Below, one piece after another: positions 18,174 to 25,671 of a DNA stretch of 64,000 nucleotides. The translations under genes and the position numbers were made by a program. Below the pieces are notes generated by a model, which saw only the letters and a list, made by a program, of their open reading frames with translations, was not told the DNA's origin and searched no databases. Position 1 is the stretch's first letter. Each line of letters starts with the position of its first letter. The stretch lies in the NCBI RefSeq assembly GCF_041915215.1, contig NZ_JAYSBV010000001.1, one strand, 5' to 3'. The stretch is from Zoogloea sp021286885. GTDB lineage: Bacteria; Pseudomonadota; Gammaproteobacteria; Burkholderiales; Rhodocyclaceae.

Positions 18174-19306
18174 CATTGACCCTTGGGCACATGCCCATAG
18201 CCGTAACCATAACCATAGCCATAACCGTAGGCCCCATCGCCTGACTGTACTGCCTTGTTGAGCAGCATCAGCTTGACCGGGCAACTCTCGATGGTGGCCA
18301 GCGCCTGCTTCACCGCCGCCCGGGCGGTTTTATTGGACTCCACCACAATCACGATCTGCCCCATGTGGGTCGCCAGCACTCGAGATTCAGTAGTCACCAA
18401 CAGCGGGGGAGAATCGAAAATGACAATGCGATCAGAATAACGCTCTGCCAGCTCTTCCAGAAGATTTTTCATCGCATCGCTGGCCAGCAACTCGGTCGCC
18501 CGGGGATGGGGCGTTCCAGCAGGCAGCAGGCTGAGTTTTTCGATGTTGGTCTTGAGCAGCACATCCTTCATCTGGGTATGGGGATCCGTCAGCACATCCA
18601 TCAGCCCCTTCTGGGGCGGCAACCCCAGAATGTTAAGCACCGAGGGACGGGACACGTCCGCATCAATCAGCAACACCGTGTGATCCAACTCCATGGCCAT
18701 GCTAATGGCCAGGTTGATGGAGCTGAAGCTCTTGCCCTCGCCGGGCAGAGAGCTGGTGATCATGATCAGGTTCGCATCATCGATGGGAGACGCCCCCTTG
18801 CCTTGCACATTACTGAGCAGGGGGCGCTTGATGATCCGGTATTCGTCACCAATCAGCGACCGGGGCGCATTGGGCGTCACGATGCCGATGAGGTTGAGCC
18901 GGTTGAGGTCGATATCCACCCGGCGGGTGGCGCTGCCACCCGGGGCCAGGGTATCCGGCCCCGCAGACTGCATGGGCGGCTGGGGCTGGGCAGGCGCAGC
19001 GGGAGGCGTGACGGGCGGCTGAACAAACGGGGCAGCAGCCTGTACCGGCGAAGGCGCTTCAGGCTCCGGGCTGGCAGCCAACACTTCGCGCAGTACAGCT
19101 TCGGGCGCCCGAGCTAGCGGCTCAGGTGCAGGTGCAGGTGCAGGTGCAGGTGCAGGTGCAGGTGCAGGTGCAGGTGCAGGTGCAGCAGGCTCGGTCTTGG
19201 GCGCGGCAGCGGCAAGGGGTTCAGCCGGTTCGGCGGGCGCAGCGTTGATGGCTCCGGCCTTTTGCAGCTGCTCCAGGCGGGCTACGGCTTTTTCGATCAG
19301 ACTCAT
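18173..19306 (-). CDS. XrtA-associated tyrosine autokinase (BY-kinase)
   Basis: A 377-residue cytoplasmic BY-kinase that would control polymer length by phosphorylation of its tyrosine tail. Walker A is SSLPGEGKS at 185-193, Walker A' LLIDADVSRP at 212-221 and Walker B IVIFDSPPLL at 294-303. The C-terminus is an unbroken Tyr-Gly run at 360-371 with six tyrosines, the expected phosphorylation cluster. Residues 41-61 are an Ala-Pro repeat encoded by a perfect hexamer array (19123-19185). The activating membrane partner is presumably the chain-length protein encoded immediately upstream, 4 bases away. The start MSLIEKAVARLEQL is the usual opening of this family. Confidence 0.93.
   Translation of the reverse strand: MSLIEKAVARLEQLQKAGAINAAPAEPAEPLAAAAPKTEPAAPAPAPAPAPAPAPAPAPAPEPLARAPEAVLREVLAASPEPEAPSPVQAAAPFVQPPVTPPAAPAQPQPPMQSAGPDTLAPGGSATRRVDIDLNRLNLIGIVTPNAPRSLIGDEYRIIKRPLLSNVQGKGASPIDDANLIMITSSLPGEGKSFSSINLAISMAMELDHTVLLIDADVSRPSVLNILGLPPQKGLMDVLTDPHTQMKDVLLKTNIEKLSLLPAGTPHPRATELLASDAMKNLLEELAERYSDRIVIFDSPPLLVTTESRVLATHMGQIVIVVESNKTARAAVKQALATIESCPVKLMLLNKAVQSGDGAYGYGYGYGYGYGHVPKGQ
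18195..18232. repeat. Degenerate hexamer repeat coding for the Tyr-Gly tail
   Basis: A run of six-base units of the form ata/gta followed by acc/gcc, read on the minus strand as alternating Tyr and Gly codons at the kinase C-terminus. Synonymous variation between units shows it is older or better constrained than the perfect array at 19123. Confidence 0.8.
19123..19185. repeat. Hexanucleotide tandem repeat inside the tyrosine kinase gene
   Basis: About 10.5 perfect copies of CAGGTG (plus strand) with no interruption. On the coding strand they read as an Ala-Pro repeat at residues 41-61 of the kinase. A change by whole units would lengthen or shorten the linker by two residues without breaking the frame. 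Confidence 0.95.
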
Positions 19307-19310
19307 GCGC

Positions 19311-20876
19311 TTATTTCCCCATCCGAGACAGCACCAGCCACACCGTCATGGCCACAAACAACATTACCAGACCCACCACCGCCGCCAGCAAGGCCAGCTT
19401 ATCGCGGCGCTGCTTGCGTATCCGCTCCGGGTCCACAATCATGCTGACCGCCCCGAGCACTGGAAGGCCGGTGAGATCGCGCAGACTGACCGTATCGGCA
19501 AAGGTCGGACGGATCTGACTGATCAGGAAGCTCACTACCGCCCCCACCGCCAGGGCTGCCACGCCGGCCAGGGGCATCAGCAGCACCCGGTTCGGCGCGG
19601 TCGGCTTGTTGGGTACGGTGGGCGGGTCGATCAAACGGAAATCTGCCACCCCCGACGTGGCTCCCATTTCAACCGCCATGGCGGCCGATTCACGCCGGGT
19701 GATCAGCGCATCGTAGTTCTGCTTGTTGATGTTGTAGTCCCGGTTGAGCTGGGTCAGCTCGGTTTCCAGCTCAGGCAACATGCGGGACGAGGCGGTCAGC
19801 GCCTGAACCCGGCTTTCATACTCGGCCACCCGGGCCTTGAGCGAAGCCACATTGGCCTCCGCCTCCGCCAGGGACATCTTCATCTGCTGATACACCGGAT
19901 TATTGTTCACCGAGCTGGCCTGGGCCGTGGGCGCAGCCTTGCGGCGGGCCTGGATTTCCTGGGCCTTTTGGGACTCCAGCTGCTCGATGACCTTACGCGT
20001 GCCCTTCACATCCGGGTGCTGCTCGGTGTATTTCTGGAGCAGCGCATCCAGCTGCTTCTTCTGGGCGTCAATCCGACCATCCAGCTCGGGGATGGAAACA
20101 CTGGCCACTGCTGCACTGTTGCTGGGCTCCGGCAACAAGATGGGGTCCTCACCCGCCATCTGGCGCTTGAGGGCATCCCGGGAGTTTTCGGCCTCCCGCA
20201 GGGCAAGCCGGGCCTGGCTCAATTGGGCGGTCGCCTCCCCCATCTTGCCAAAATAGTCTTGACCGCCGCCCCCCATGGTACTCAGGTTGCGCAGTTTGAA
20301 TTCCTTGAGGCGGCTTTCGGCCTCTTCGAGCTTCTGCTCATAGACCTTGATCTGGTCTTCGATGAACTTGCGGGCGGTATCCGAATCCTTGCGTTTATCG
20401 CCCAGGCCCGACTCCACAAAGATGGACACGAGGGACTGCACCACCCGGCGCGCCCGCTCCGGATCGGTGTCTTTGTAGACCAGCGTGAAGATATTGTTCT
20501 CGCGGCCTGAATCCCGGATTTCGAGGGACTTGGTCACGTTGGCAATCAGGGCCTCACGCTGCTCCTTATTCTTGACCGTGAGATCCAGATCCGCCATCCG
20601 GATCAGCTTTTCCACATTGGGACGGCTGATCAGGGTGCGGCTCAGGATGCTGATCTGCTGGTCCACGTTGGGCTGGACCGCCAGACCCGACATGAGCGGC
20701 TTCAGGATGGATTGGGTATCCACATACACCCGGGCCGACGATTCATAACGATCAGGCAGCATGTAAATCGCCGCCCCGGCAATCGGGCCGACGATCCAGG
20801 CGACCACGAGGCCCCACCAGCGGTAGAGCCACATGCCGCGCAAGACGGTGGACAGCTGTCTGAGTATGTCTTCCAT
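19311..20876 (-). CDS. XrtA system polysaccharide chain-length determinant (Wzz/GNVR-like)
   Basis: A 521-residue inner-membrane co-polymerase. There is one membrane helix at about residues 20-40 (GLVVAWIVGPIAGAAIY), a long periplasmic part with coiled-coil character (for example FIEDQIKVYEQKLEEAESRL), and a second helix near 435-458. A third hydrophobic segment at 493-516 ends the protein, which is usual for the PEP-CTERM-linked version. It lacks a kinase domain; the separate kinase encoded 4 bases downstream supplies it. Role: sets the length of the polymer with the polymerase and kinase. Confidence 0.92.
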   Translation of the reverse strand: MEDILRQLSTVLRGMWLYRWWGLVVAWIVGPIAGAAIYMLPDRYESSARVYVDTQSILKPLMSGLAVQPNVDQQISILSRTLISRPNVEKLIRMADLDLTVKNKEQREALIANVTKSLEIRDSGRENNIFTLVYKDTDPERARRVVQSLVSIFVESGLGDKRKDSDTARKFIEDQIKVYEQKLEEAESRLKEFKLRNLSTMGGGGQDYFGKMGEATAQLSQARLALREAENSRDALKRQMAGEDPILLPEPSNSAAVASVSIPELDGRIDAQKKQLDALLQKYTEQHPDVKGTRKVIEQLESQKAQEIQARRKAAPTAQASSVNNNPVYQQMKMSLAEAEANVASLKARVAEYESRVQALTASSRMLPELETELTQLNRDYNINKQNYDALITRRESAAMAVEMGATSGVADFRLIDPPTVPNKPTAPNRVLLMPLAGVAALAVGAVVSFLISQIRPTFADTVSLRDLTGLPVLGAVSMIVDPERIRKQRRDKLALLAAVVGLVMLFVAMTVWLVLSRMGK

Positions 20877-20894
20877 GGGAGGCTTCCAAGCACG

Positions 20895-20915
20895 CCCTGC
20901 CCAGACCGGGCAGGG
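20895..20915. other. Hairpin between export and chain-length genes
   Basis: An 8-bp perfect stem CCCTGCCC/GGGCAGGG with a 5-base loop lies in the 86-base gap between the export lipoprotein and chain-length genes. Read on the plus strand it is followed by TTTT; in operon direction the T run precedes it, so it is unlikely to stop operon transcripts. It may act as an RNA-processing or stabilising element. Confidence 0.5.
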
Positions 20916-20962
20916 GTTTTAACAGATCAGGAACGGGAACAGGGCCGGGAACAGGGCCGGGA

Positions 20963-21568
20963 TCAGAACCAGCTCTGGGGGATGATCAGCACATCACCCG
21001 GTTTGACTTCAGCATTTGCAGAGACATCGCCCGCCTTCACCAGATCCTTGAGGCGCACCCGATATTGTTTGCCGCCTTCAGACGTACGCAACAGGGTCGC
21101 CCGATTGCCGTCCGCAAAATCAGTCATGCCACCCACGGCAATCATCACGTCCAGCAAGGACATCTTTTGCTTGTAAGGCAGGGTCTGGGGCTTGGCGGCT
21201 TCCCCCAACACCCGCACCTGCTCGGAGTAGGGGCCCACAAAGCCGGTCACGATCACGGTGACGACCGGATCACGAATGTATTTTTCCAGGGCTTTTTCAA
21301 TCTCACGGGCCAGTGAGGAGGGATCCTTGCCGGAGGCGGGCAGATCTTCCACCAAGGGCGTGGTGATCTTGCCATCCGGACGCACCGGAATCACCATCGA
21401 AAGTTCGGGGTTACGCCAGACCACCACATTCAGGTTGTCACCCGGGCCGATCAGATAGTTGTAGTCACCGTTGTTTGCTACTGCTGGCGCCGGCGGCAAA
21501 GACGAGCAACCCACCAGCAGGGAAGTAAAAATCAGCGCAAAAGCGGTATTTGTTAAATTAAGTTTCAT
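20963..21568 (-). CDS. XrtA/PEP-CTERM exopolysaccharide export lipoprotein (Wza-like)
   Basis: A 201-residue lipoprotein, first gene of the operon. The signal peptide ends in the lipobox LLVGC with Cys21 as the lipidated residue. It is followed by the polysaccharide export (Poly_export) domain opening YNYLIGPGDNLNVVVWRNPE and a SLBB-like segment with VRVLGEAAKPQTLPY and LLDVMIAVGGMTDFADGNRA, then the typical end VKPGDVLIIPQSWF. The ATG at 21568 has GGGGG five bases upstream. It should form the outer-membrane export channel. At about 200 residues it is the short form common to exosortase A systems, lacking the extra C-terminal part of E. coli Wza. Confidence 0.94.
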   Translation of the reverse strand: MKLNLTNTAFALIFTSLLVGCSSLPPAPAVANNGDYNYLIGPGDNLNVVVWRNPELSMVIPVRPDGKITTPLVEDLPASGKDPSSLAREIEKALEKYIRDPVVTVIVTGFVGPYSEQVRVLGEAAKPQTLPYKQKMSLLDVMIAVGGMTDFADGNRATLLRTSEGGKQYRVRLKDLVKAGDVSANAEVKPGDVLIIPQSWF

Positions 21569-21710
21569 ATAAACCCCCGTCCATGGCTGAAACAGCCGCC
21601 CTTGATGAGCGCAGGATATTAAGCGCTAGGCGCATTTAGCCTGGAGAAAAACATCACGCCCACCGGACCAAAAAAGCCCATATTAGCCGTCCAGAGCCAA
21701 GCGGCGCAGA

Positions 21711-21738
21711 AGTATGCAAGGAACCGGGCTTTTTGCAA
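21711..21738 (-). promoter_or_regulatory. Candidate sigma-70 promoter of the exopolysaccharide operon
   Basis: On the minus strand TTGCAA (21738-21733) and CATACT (21716-21711) are separated by 16 bases, each matching 4 of 6 consensus bases. It lies immediately downstream of the palindrome GTAAAATTTTAC and gives a leader of about 130 bases. I did not find a GG-N10-GC sigma-54 element here. Confidence 0.4.
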
Positions 21739-21774
21739 GTAAAATTTTACATTTCCTGCACAGAATAAAATTCT
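21739..21774. promoter_or_regulatory. Two short palindromes upstream of the exopolysaccharide promoter
   Basis: GTAAAATTTTAC at 21739-21750 is a perfect 12-base palindrome, and AGAAT-AAA-ATTCT at 21762-21774 is a 5-bp inverted repeat with a 3-base gap. Their position just upstream of the candidate -35 box fits operator sites, but no binding protein can be named. Confidence 0.4.
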
Positions 21775-21874
21775 AAGCACTTCCGTATTAGCGCATAACA
21801 CCCTGAATCTCCGGCGATTCTCGCCGGAACAACCAAACCGTATCACACGATCACTGATCAGCCCTTTTAACGAC

Positions 21875-21909
21875 AAAAGGCCCCGCAGCTTGAGCGTGCG
21901 GGGCCTTTT
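21875..21909 (-). terminator. Intrinsic terminator after the porin-like gene
   Basis: A 13-bp perfect stem (AAAAGGCCCCGCA with its complement) with a 9-base loop, giving a GC-rich hairpin followed by TTTT on the minus strand, 15 bases after the stop of the gene at 21925. Confidence 0.9.
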
Positions 21910-21924
21910 AAACAGAGTGAAGAC

Positions 21925-23265
21925 TCAGTACGCCCAGCGTACTTGAGCATAGACCCGATCACTGGCATCGTAAGTACCAAACGCCCCTTGAGGCTTTCCA
22001 CCCAGGATATCCAGTCCAAAACTCACGCGCCAGTTGGGTTTCGGGGTCCAGATCAACTTGGGGCGGAACATATAGTCGGTGCGATTGAAGCCCGCAACCA
22101 ACAGAGTTTCAGCCTCCCACCCGCGCCCCAGCTTGCTGCTGAGAAACAATGAACCCCCTTGCTCCACTTTGTCGTAACCGGTGAGAGAGTCATGGCGGCT
22201 TAAAAAGCGACGTGCAAAATATTGCACATTCACTCGACCATCGTCAAAAGCGGGAATATCCACACCAACGATATAATCAACAACCTCCTCACCCACCAGA
22301 CCAAAAGGCGCGAACATGTCCTGGGTATTGAATTGACGCCCACGGGTATGCACCACCTCGGATTTGAGCACAAAGTCTCCAAAATCTTTAGTCAGCGTCC
22401 CGCCCGTCTGCGCAATACGCAAATGACGCGCCTGCAATACAGGCGCCATTTGATCATTGAATCCGAGACGATAGAAAGTGGGCGCCACATCCATGCTGCG
22501 ATAATAAAATGCCGACAGATCCCAGCCATCAATCATGCGTGACAGGCGCCCGCCCCAGTTACCGTCAGCCAGTCGGCCCGACGGCTTTTGCTCACCCAGG
22601 AACTGAGTACCCACAGGCACTCGGCCCGCTTGAACGGGATAGAACTCCCCGCCAGGACGGCCGATATCATCATAGGTGGGCACTGGAATCCAGATCAGCT
22701 CGGCATTTGTTTCACCCATAAAATACTGAGCACGGGCCGCCCACTGGGGAATGCGCATCTGCCCGAATTCGGGCAGATAAAAGGTTTTCATGTCCCGCGC
22801 CGACACCACATCAGCGAAGAACAGGCCCACCATTTCGCCCCATACAATATGCTGGCGGCCAAAACGCAATTCTGCATCACCGGCAGAAAACTCCAGGTAG
22901 GCCTCACGCAGCATCCAACGGGTCTGCTGATCGCGCCGGACTTCATCGGAGTAATGGCCATGGTCGATGGCATAGACCCCGTCAACTTCACCCCAAACCG
23001 AGGTTTTCCATTTAAACGCCGGGGCGCTGCCCTGCAGTGCCACTTCGGAACGTAGCCGGGCCATGGACCAATGATCAGCGCCGGCATAAGTGCGCGCCAT
23101 GTCGTACTGGATGAAACCACTGCTGCGCACAACCGAGGCTTCTGCGCCCTCTGATTCAACGATCTCCGTTTGCTGGGCCCTGACTGTGCTCTGAAACCCA
23201 AACAGACCCACAGCCAAGCATGCAAGGCTTGCTGCCTTGATCTTTGTGATGTGACTTCCTGCCAT
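21925..23265 (-). CDS. DUF1302-like outer-membrane beta-barrel protein
   Basis: A 446-residue protein with a signal peptide (MAGSHITKIKAASLACLAVG, cleavage likely after VRA) and a mature part full of short amphipathic strands, ending YAQVRWAY with the aromatic last residue expected of an outer-membrane barrel. Segments such as LRFGRQHIVWGEMVGLFFADVVSARDM resemble DUF1302-type porin-like proteins that occur with LolA-like and ABC or RND transport genes. ATG 23265 is preferred (AGGGGG five bases upstream) over ATG 23283. It lies 85 bases after the ABC ATPase gene and ends at a strong terminator. Substrate unknown. Confidence 0.75.
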   Translation of the reverse strand: MAGSHITKIKAASLACLAVGLFGFQSTVRAQQTEIVESEGAEASVVRSSGFIQYDMARTYAGADHWSMARLRSEVALQGSAPAFKWKTSVWGEVDGVYAIDHGHYSDEVRRDQQTRWMLREAYLEFSAGDAELRFGRQHIVWGEMVGLFFADVVSARDMKTFYLPEFGQMRIPQWAARAQYFMGETNAELIWIPVPTYDDIGRPGGEFYPVQAGRVPVGTQFLGEQKPSGRLADGNWGGRLSRMIDGWDLSAFYYRSMDVAPTFYRLGFNDQMAPVLQARHLRIAQTGGTLTKDFGDFVLKSEVVHTRGRQFNTQDMFAPFGLVGEEVVDYIVGVDIPAFDDGRVNVQYFARRFLSRHDSLTGYDKVEQGGSLFLSSKLGRGWEAETLLVAGFNRTDYMFRPKLIWTPKPNWRVSFGLDILGGKPQGAFGTYDASDRVYAQVRWAY

Positions 23266-23329
23266 GTACTCCCCCTGCCTCATGCCATTTCTTTGGTTAT
23301 CCTCGACACCTTACTCATGGAGCCGGTGG

Positions 23330-23347
23330 CTGGACATAGCCAGCCTT
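23330..23347. other. Small hairpin between ATPase and porin-like genes
   Basis: GGCTGG-ACATAG-CCAGCC, a 6-bp inverted repeat just after the ATPase stop. There is no T run in transcription direction, so it is more likely a processing element than a terminator. Confidence 0.4.
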
Positions 23348-23350
23348 CCC

Positions 23351-24097
23351 TCATATATCGGGATCATCATCCGGTTTACGCCGATCTTGAACAAAGACCC
23401 AAGTCCCATCCCGCTTCATGCCAAGCGCATTGATCTGACCATCCTCTATTCTGACCAAGCGATCCGCCCGATTCATCACTCTTTTGTCATGAGTTGAAAA
23501 AACAAAGGAGGTACCCTCAGTCTGATTGATGTCGCGCATCAGATTGAGGATGCTTTCGCCTGTTTTCCTGTCCAGATTGGCGGTCGGCTCATCGGCAAGC
23601 ACAACTTTGGAGTGGGTCACCAAAGCCCGAGCAATCGCCACCCGCTGGCGCTGCCCGCCAGAAAGCTGATTGGGGCGGTGATCCGCATATTTACGCAAAC
23701 CAACCTTGGCCAGATAGAACTCCACCCGCTCATGGCGTTCGGCCTTACCGAGCTCAGGCATCTGAAGCAGGGGATACTCCACGTTTTCCCGGGCACTCAA
23801 GACCGGCAACAGGTTGAAAGTCTGGAAGATGAAGCCGAGCGTACGTGCGCGCACATTCGCAAGTTGGTCAGGGGTCTGGCCTGAGACATCCTTGCCTTCG
23901 ATCACCACATGACCCGTACTGGCCGTATCAATGCAACCCATGATGTTCAGCAGCGTGGACTTACCGCTGCCCGAGGGGCCTGCAATCGCCATGAACACGC
24001 CAGGGTCCACAATCAGGGAGACATCCGAGAGGGCAGTCACATCCTGCTCCCCCAGCCGATAGGTCTTGCTTACATTGTCGACACGAATAATGGGCAT
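23351..24097 (-). CDS. LolD/MacB-type ABC transporter ATP-binding protein
   Basis: A 248-residue ATPase of the LolD/MacB/FtsE type. Walker A is GPSGSGKST near residue 40, the Q-loop is FIFQTFNLLPVL, the signature is LSGGQRQRVAIARAL near 142 and Walker B is VVLADEPTANLD with the following H-loop in FSTHDKRVMNRADR. These proteins energise FtsX-fold permeases that extract or move lipoproteins, lipids or peptides. No permease gene lies beside it, which is unusual. It is divergent from a LolA-like gene 42 bases away and upstream of a porin-like gene, suggesting an envelope transport module. Confidence 0.9.
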   Translation of the reverse strand: MPIIRVDNVSKTYRLGEQDVTALSDVSLIVDPGVFMAIAGPSGSGKSTLLNIMGCIDTASTGHVVIEGKDVSGQTPDQLANVRARTLGFIFQTFNLLPVLSARENVEYPLLQMPELGKAERHERVEFYLAKVGLRKYADHRPNQLSGGQRQRVAIARALVTHSKVVLADEPTANLDRKTGESILNLMRDINQTEGTSFVFSTHDKRVMNRADRLVRIEDGQINALGMKRDGTWVFVQDRRKPDDDPDI

Positions 24098-24139
24098 TTC
24101 TGCATTAAGCTATGTTGTTCGCTTGCTTAGGATAACACC

Positions 24140-24928
24140 ATGAGTCTTGTTTTTTGCCTTACTCCTGCTTTCTCCCGCGCGCTGGCCAGCACTTTGATCG
24201 GGGGGCTGCTGCTATGCAGTCCTGCCTCCAAGGCTGATGACGCCACCGACTTGGCGCGCAGCATTGTGGTCAAAGCCGATGAAGTCCGCTTCCCCCGGGA
24301 AAGCTTCCAGGTCAAGATCACCATCGACTCTAACCAACCCGGCGAGACAAGCGAACAACGCACTTACCGCGTGCTGTCCCGAGGCAACGAGAGCACCATC
24401 ATCCAAACACTGGAGCCCGCTGCTGAGCGCGGCCAGTCCATGCTGATGAAGGGGCGTGACCTATGGATTTTCATGCCGAATGTATCGCAGCCGGTACGCC
24501 TCTCCCTGGCTCAGCGCCTGACCGGCCAAGTGGCCAACGGTGACTTGGCCCGGGCCAACTTTGCGGGCGACTATGAACCCAAGCTGCTGCGCACCGAAAC
24601 CATCGACGGGGAGAAAATGCATGTGCTGGAGCTCACCGCCGTGGATCGAGGCATCACCTATGCAAAAGTTTTGTACTGGGTACGCCAGTCGAACAACTGG
24701 CCCTACAAGGCAGAGTTTTATTCTCTTTCAGACCGGCTGATGAAGACCTGCCGTTATGAAAAATTCCAGACCATGGCGGGCAAACCTCGTCCCACCCAAC
24801 TGGTGATGGAAGATGCGCTCAAGAAGGGGAATGTCTCGGTGCTGCAATACACCCAGATGCAGCTCAAAGAGCTGCCCGAGCGCTATTTCACCAAGCAATA
24901 CATGGACAAGCTGGAACGGGTGGATTAA
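24140..24928 (+). CDS. LolA-like outer-membrane lipoprotein-sorting protein
   Basis: A 262-residue periplasmic protein with a signal peptide (hydrophobic to about residue 28, likely cleavage near SKA-DD). The mature part has the pattern of the LolA-like lipoprotein-sorting family: RESFQVKITI, RTYRVLSRGNESTIIQ, LMKGRDLWIFMPNVSQPVRLSLAQRL and a late block KYERFQ-like CRYEKFQTMAGKPRPTQLVM. AGGA lies 8 bases before the ATG. Such proteins have an unclosed barrel that can carry a lipid or lipoprotein. It is divergent from the ABC ATPase, with which it probably works; the cargo is not known. Confidence 0.85.
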   Translation: MSLVFCLTPAFSRALASTLIGGLLLCSPASKADDATDLARSIVVKADEVRFPRESFQVKITIDSNQPGETSEQRTYRVLSRGNESTIIQTLEPAAERGQSMLMKGRDLWIFMPNVSQPVRLSLAQRLTGQVANGDLARANFAGDYEPKLLRTETIDGEKMHVLELTAVDRGITYAKVLYWVRQSNNWPYKAEFYSLSDRLMKTCRYEKFQTMAGKPRPTQLVMEDALKKGNVSVLQYTQMQLKELPERYFTKQYMDKLERVD

Positions 24929-24959
24929 TCCTGCCCATTCACCCGACGCGTTCAGCGTG

Positions 24960-24982
24960 CTGAGCCCGCCTGGCGGGCTCAG
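24960..24982. terminator. Hairpin between convergent genes
   Basis: A 10-bp perfect stem CTGAGCCCGC/GCGGGCTCAG with a 3-base loop between the LolA-like gene and the convergent HugZ-like gene, overlapping the stop of the latter. It lacks a T run on either side, so termination efficiency is uncertain. Confidence 0.5.
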
Positions 24983-25644
24983 GCCAGGGGTGGCATGGCA
25001 TCGGGCACCGTCAGTTGCCTGAGCACGGCTTCAGCTTCGTACTCCAGCGCTGCCAGATCGGGCAGCGCCAGATGCCAGCGGCGCAGTTGCCCGAGCACCT
25101 GCAGATCCAGCCCGTCACCATCCAGCCCCAGCACGCTTACCCCAGGCGGGGCCAGGCGCTGGAGTCGGGCGACCGCTGCGCCCTCCTCCGCCCCTTCCGG
25201 CACCCAGGCGGGTCGCTCGGGGTTCAGCCAGCCCGTTCGGGCAAAACCGCTCACCAAACGTACCGCCAAGGGCTCCAGGGCAAAGAAGCGAAAATCACCC
25301 AGCGCCAGATACTCGGCCGCCTCAGGCCGGTAACGCAGGTAACGGGCTTGGGCCGCCGCGTCCAGCGCGACTTCGCGCACCTCGCCCACCAGGCTGACTC
25401 GGGGCGTAGTGAGCACATCCTCCCCCTCCCCCACCACCATGAAGCTGGCCCGGGGATCGGCCCGCAGATTGCGCGTGTGCTCCGCCAGCCCACTCACCAG
25501 AAACACCGGCCAGCCCCGCAGATCCGCCACATAAGGAAGGATGCTGACGAAGGGAAAGCCAGGATGGGTCTGGGAGTGGGTGCCCAGAGCCCCGTGGCGT
25601 GTTTCACGCAACAGGGCCCGGGCTTCGGCGTAGGGGATTTTCAT
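24979..25644 (-). CDS. HugZ-like pyridoxamine-5'-phosphate oxidase family protein
   Basis: A 221-residue split-barrel flavin-type protein. Residues 1-130 hold the PNPOx-like barrel with GALGTHSQTHPGFPFVSILPY, GLAEHTRNLRADPRASFMV and ARYLRYRPEAAEYLALGDF, followed by GFARTGWLNPERP and a C-terminal DUF2470-like helical part. This arrangement matches HugZ/CREG-like proteins, several of which bind or degrade haem, but the histidine needed for haem binding cannot be pointed to here. It starts 27 bases after rlmB and probably shares its transcript. Haem metabolism is a possibility, not shown. Confidence 0.75.
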   Translation of the reverse strand: MKIPYAEARALLRETRHGALGTHSQTHPGFPFVSILPYVADLRGWPVFLVSGLAEHTRNLRADPRASFMVVGEGEDVLTTPRVSLVGEVREVALDAAAQARYLRYRPEAAEYLALGDFRFFALEPLAVRLVSGFARTGWLNPERPAWVPEGAEEGAAVARLQRLAPPGVSVLGLDGDGLDLQVLGQLRRWHLALPDLAALEYEAEAVLRQLTVPDAMPPLA

Positions 25645-25671
25645 GGACTGCGCAGGCGAAAACCAGCGGGA

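Larger units (their letters stand above)
21569..21924. other. AT-richer intergenic region with operon promoter, palindromes and a terminator
   Basis: 356 bases without a credible gene, clearly richer in A and T than the flanking genes. It holds the upstream porin-like gene's terminator (21875-21909), two short palindromes (21739-21750 and 21762-21774), a candidate promoter (21711-21738) and a leader of about 130 bases before the export gene. A minus-strand frame at 21619-21876 has no recognisable features and is not called. Confidence 0.7.

Noticed and set aside
21569..21780. Sigma-54 promoter for the exopolysaccharide operon
   Set aside because: Expected for some exosortase A loci, but no GG-N10-GC pair with flanking consensus was found on the minus strand.
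21619..21876. 85-residue minus-strand frame in the exopolysaccharide promoter region
   Set aside because: It has no ribosome-binding site or known features and spans the candidate promoter and palindromes.
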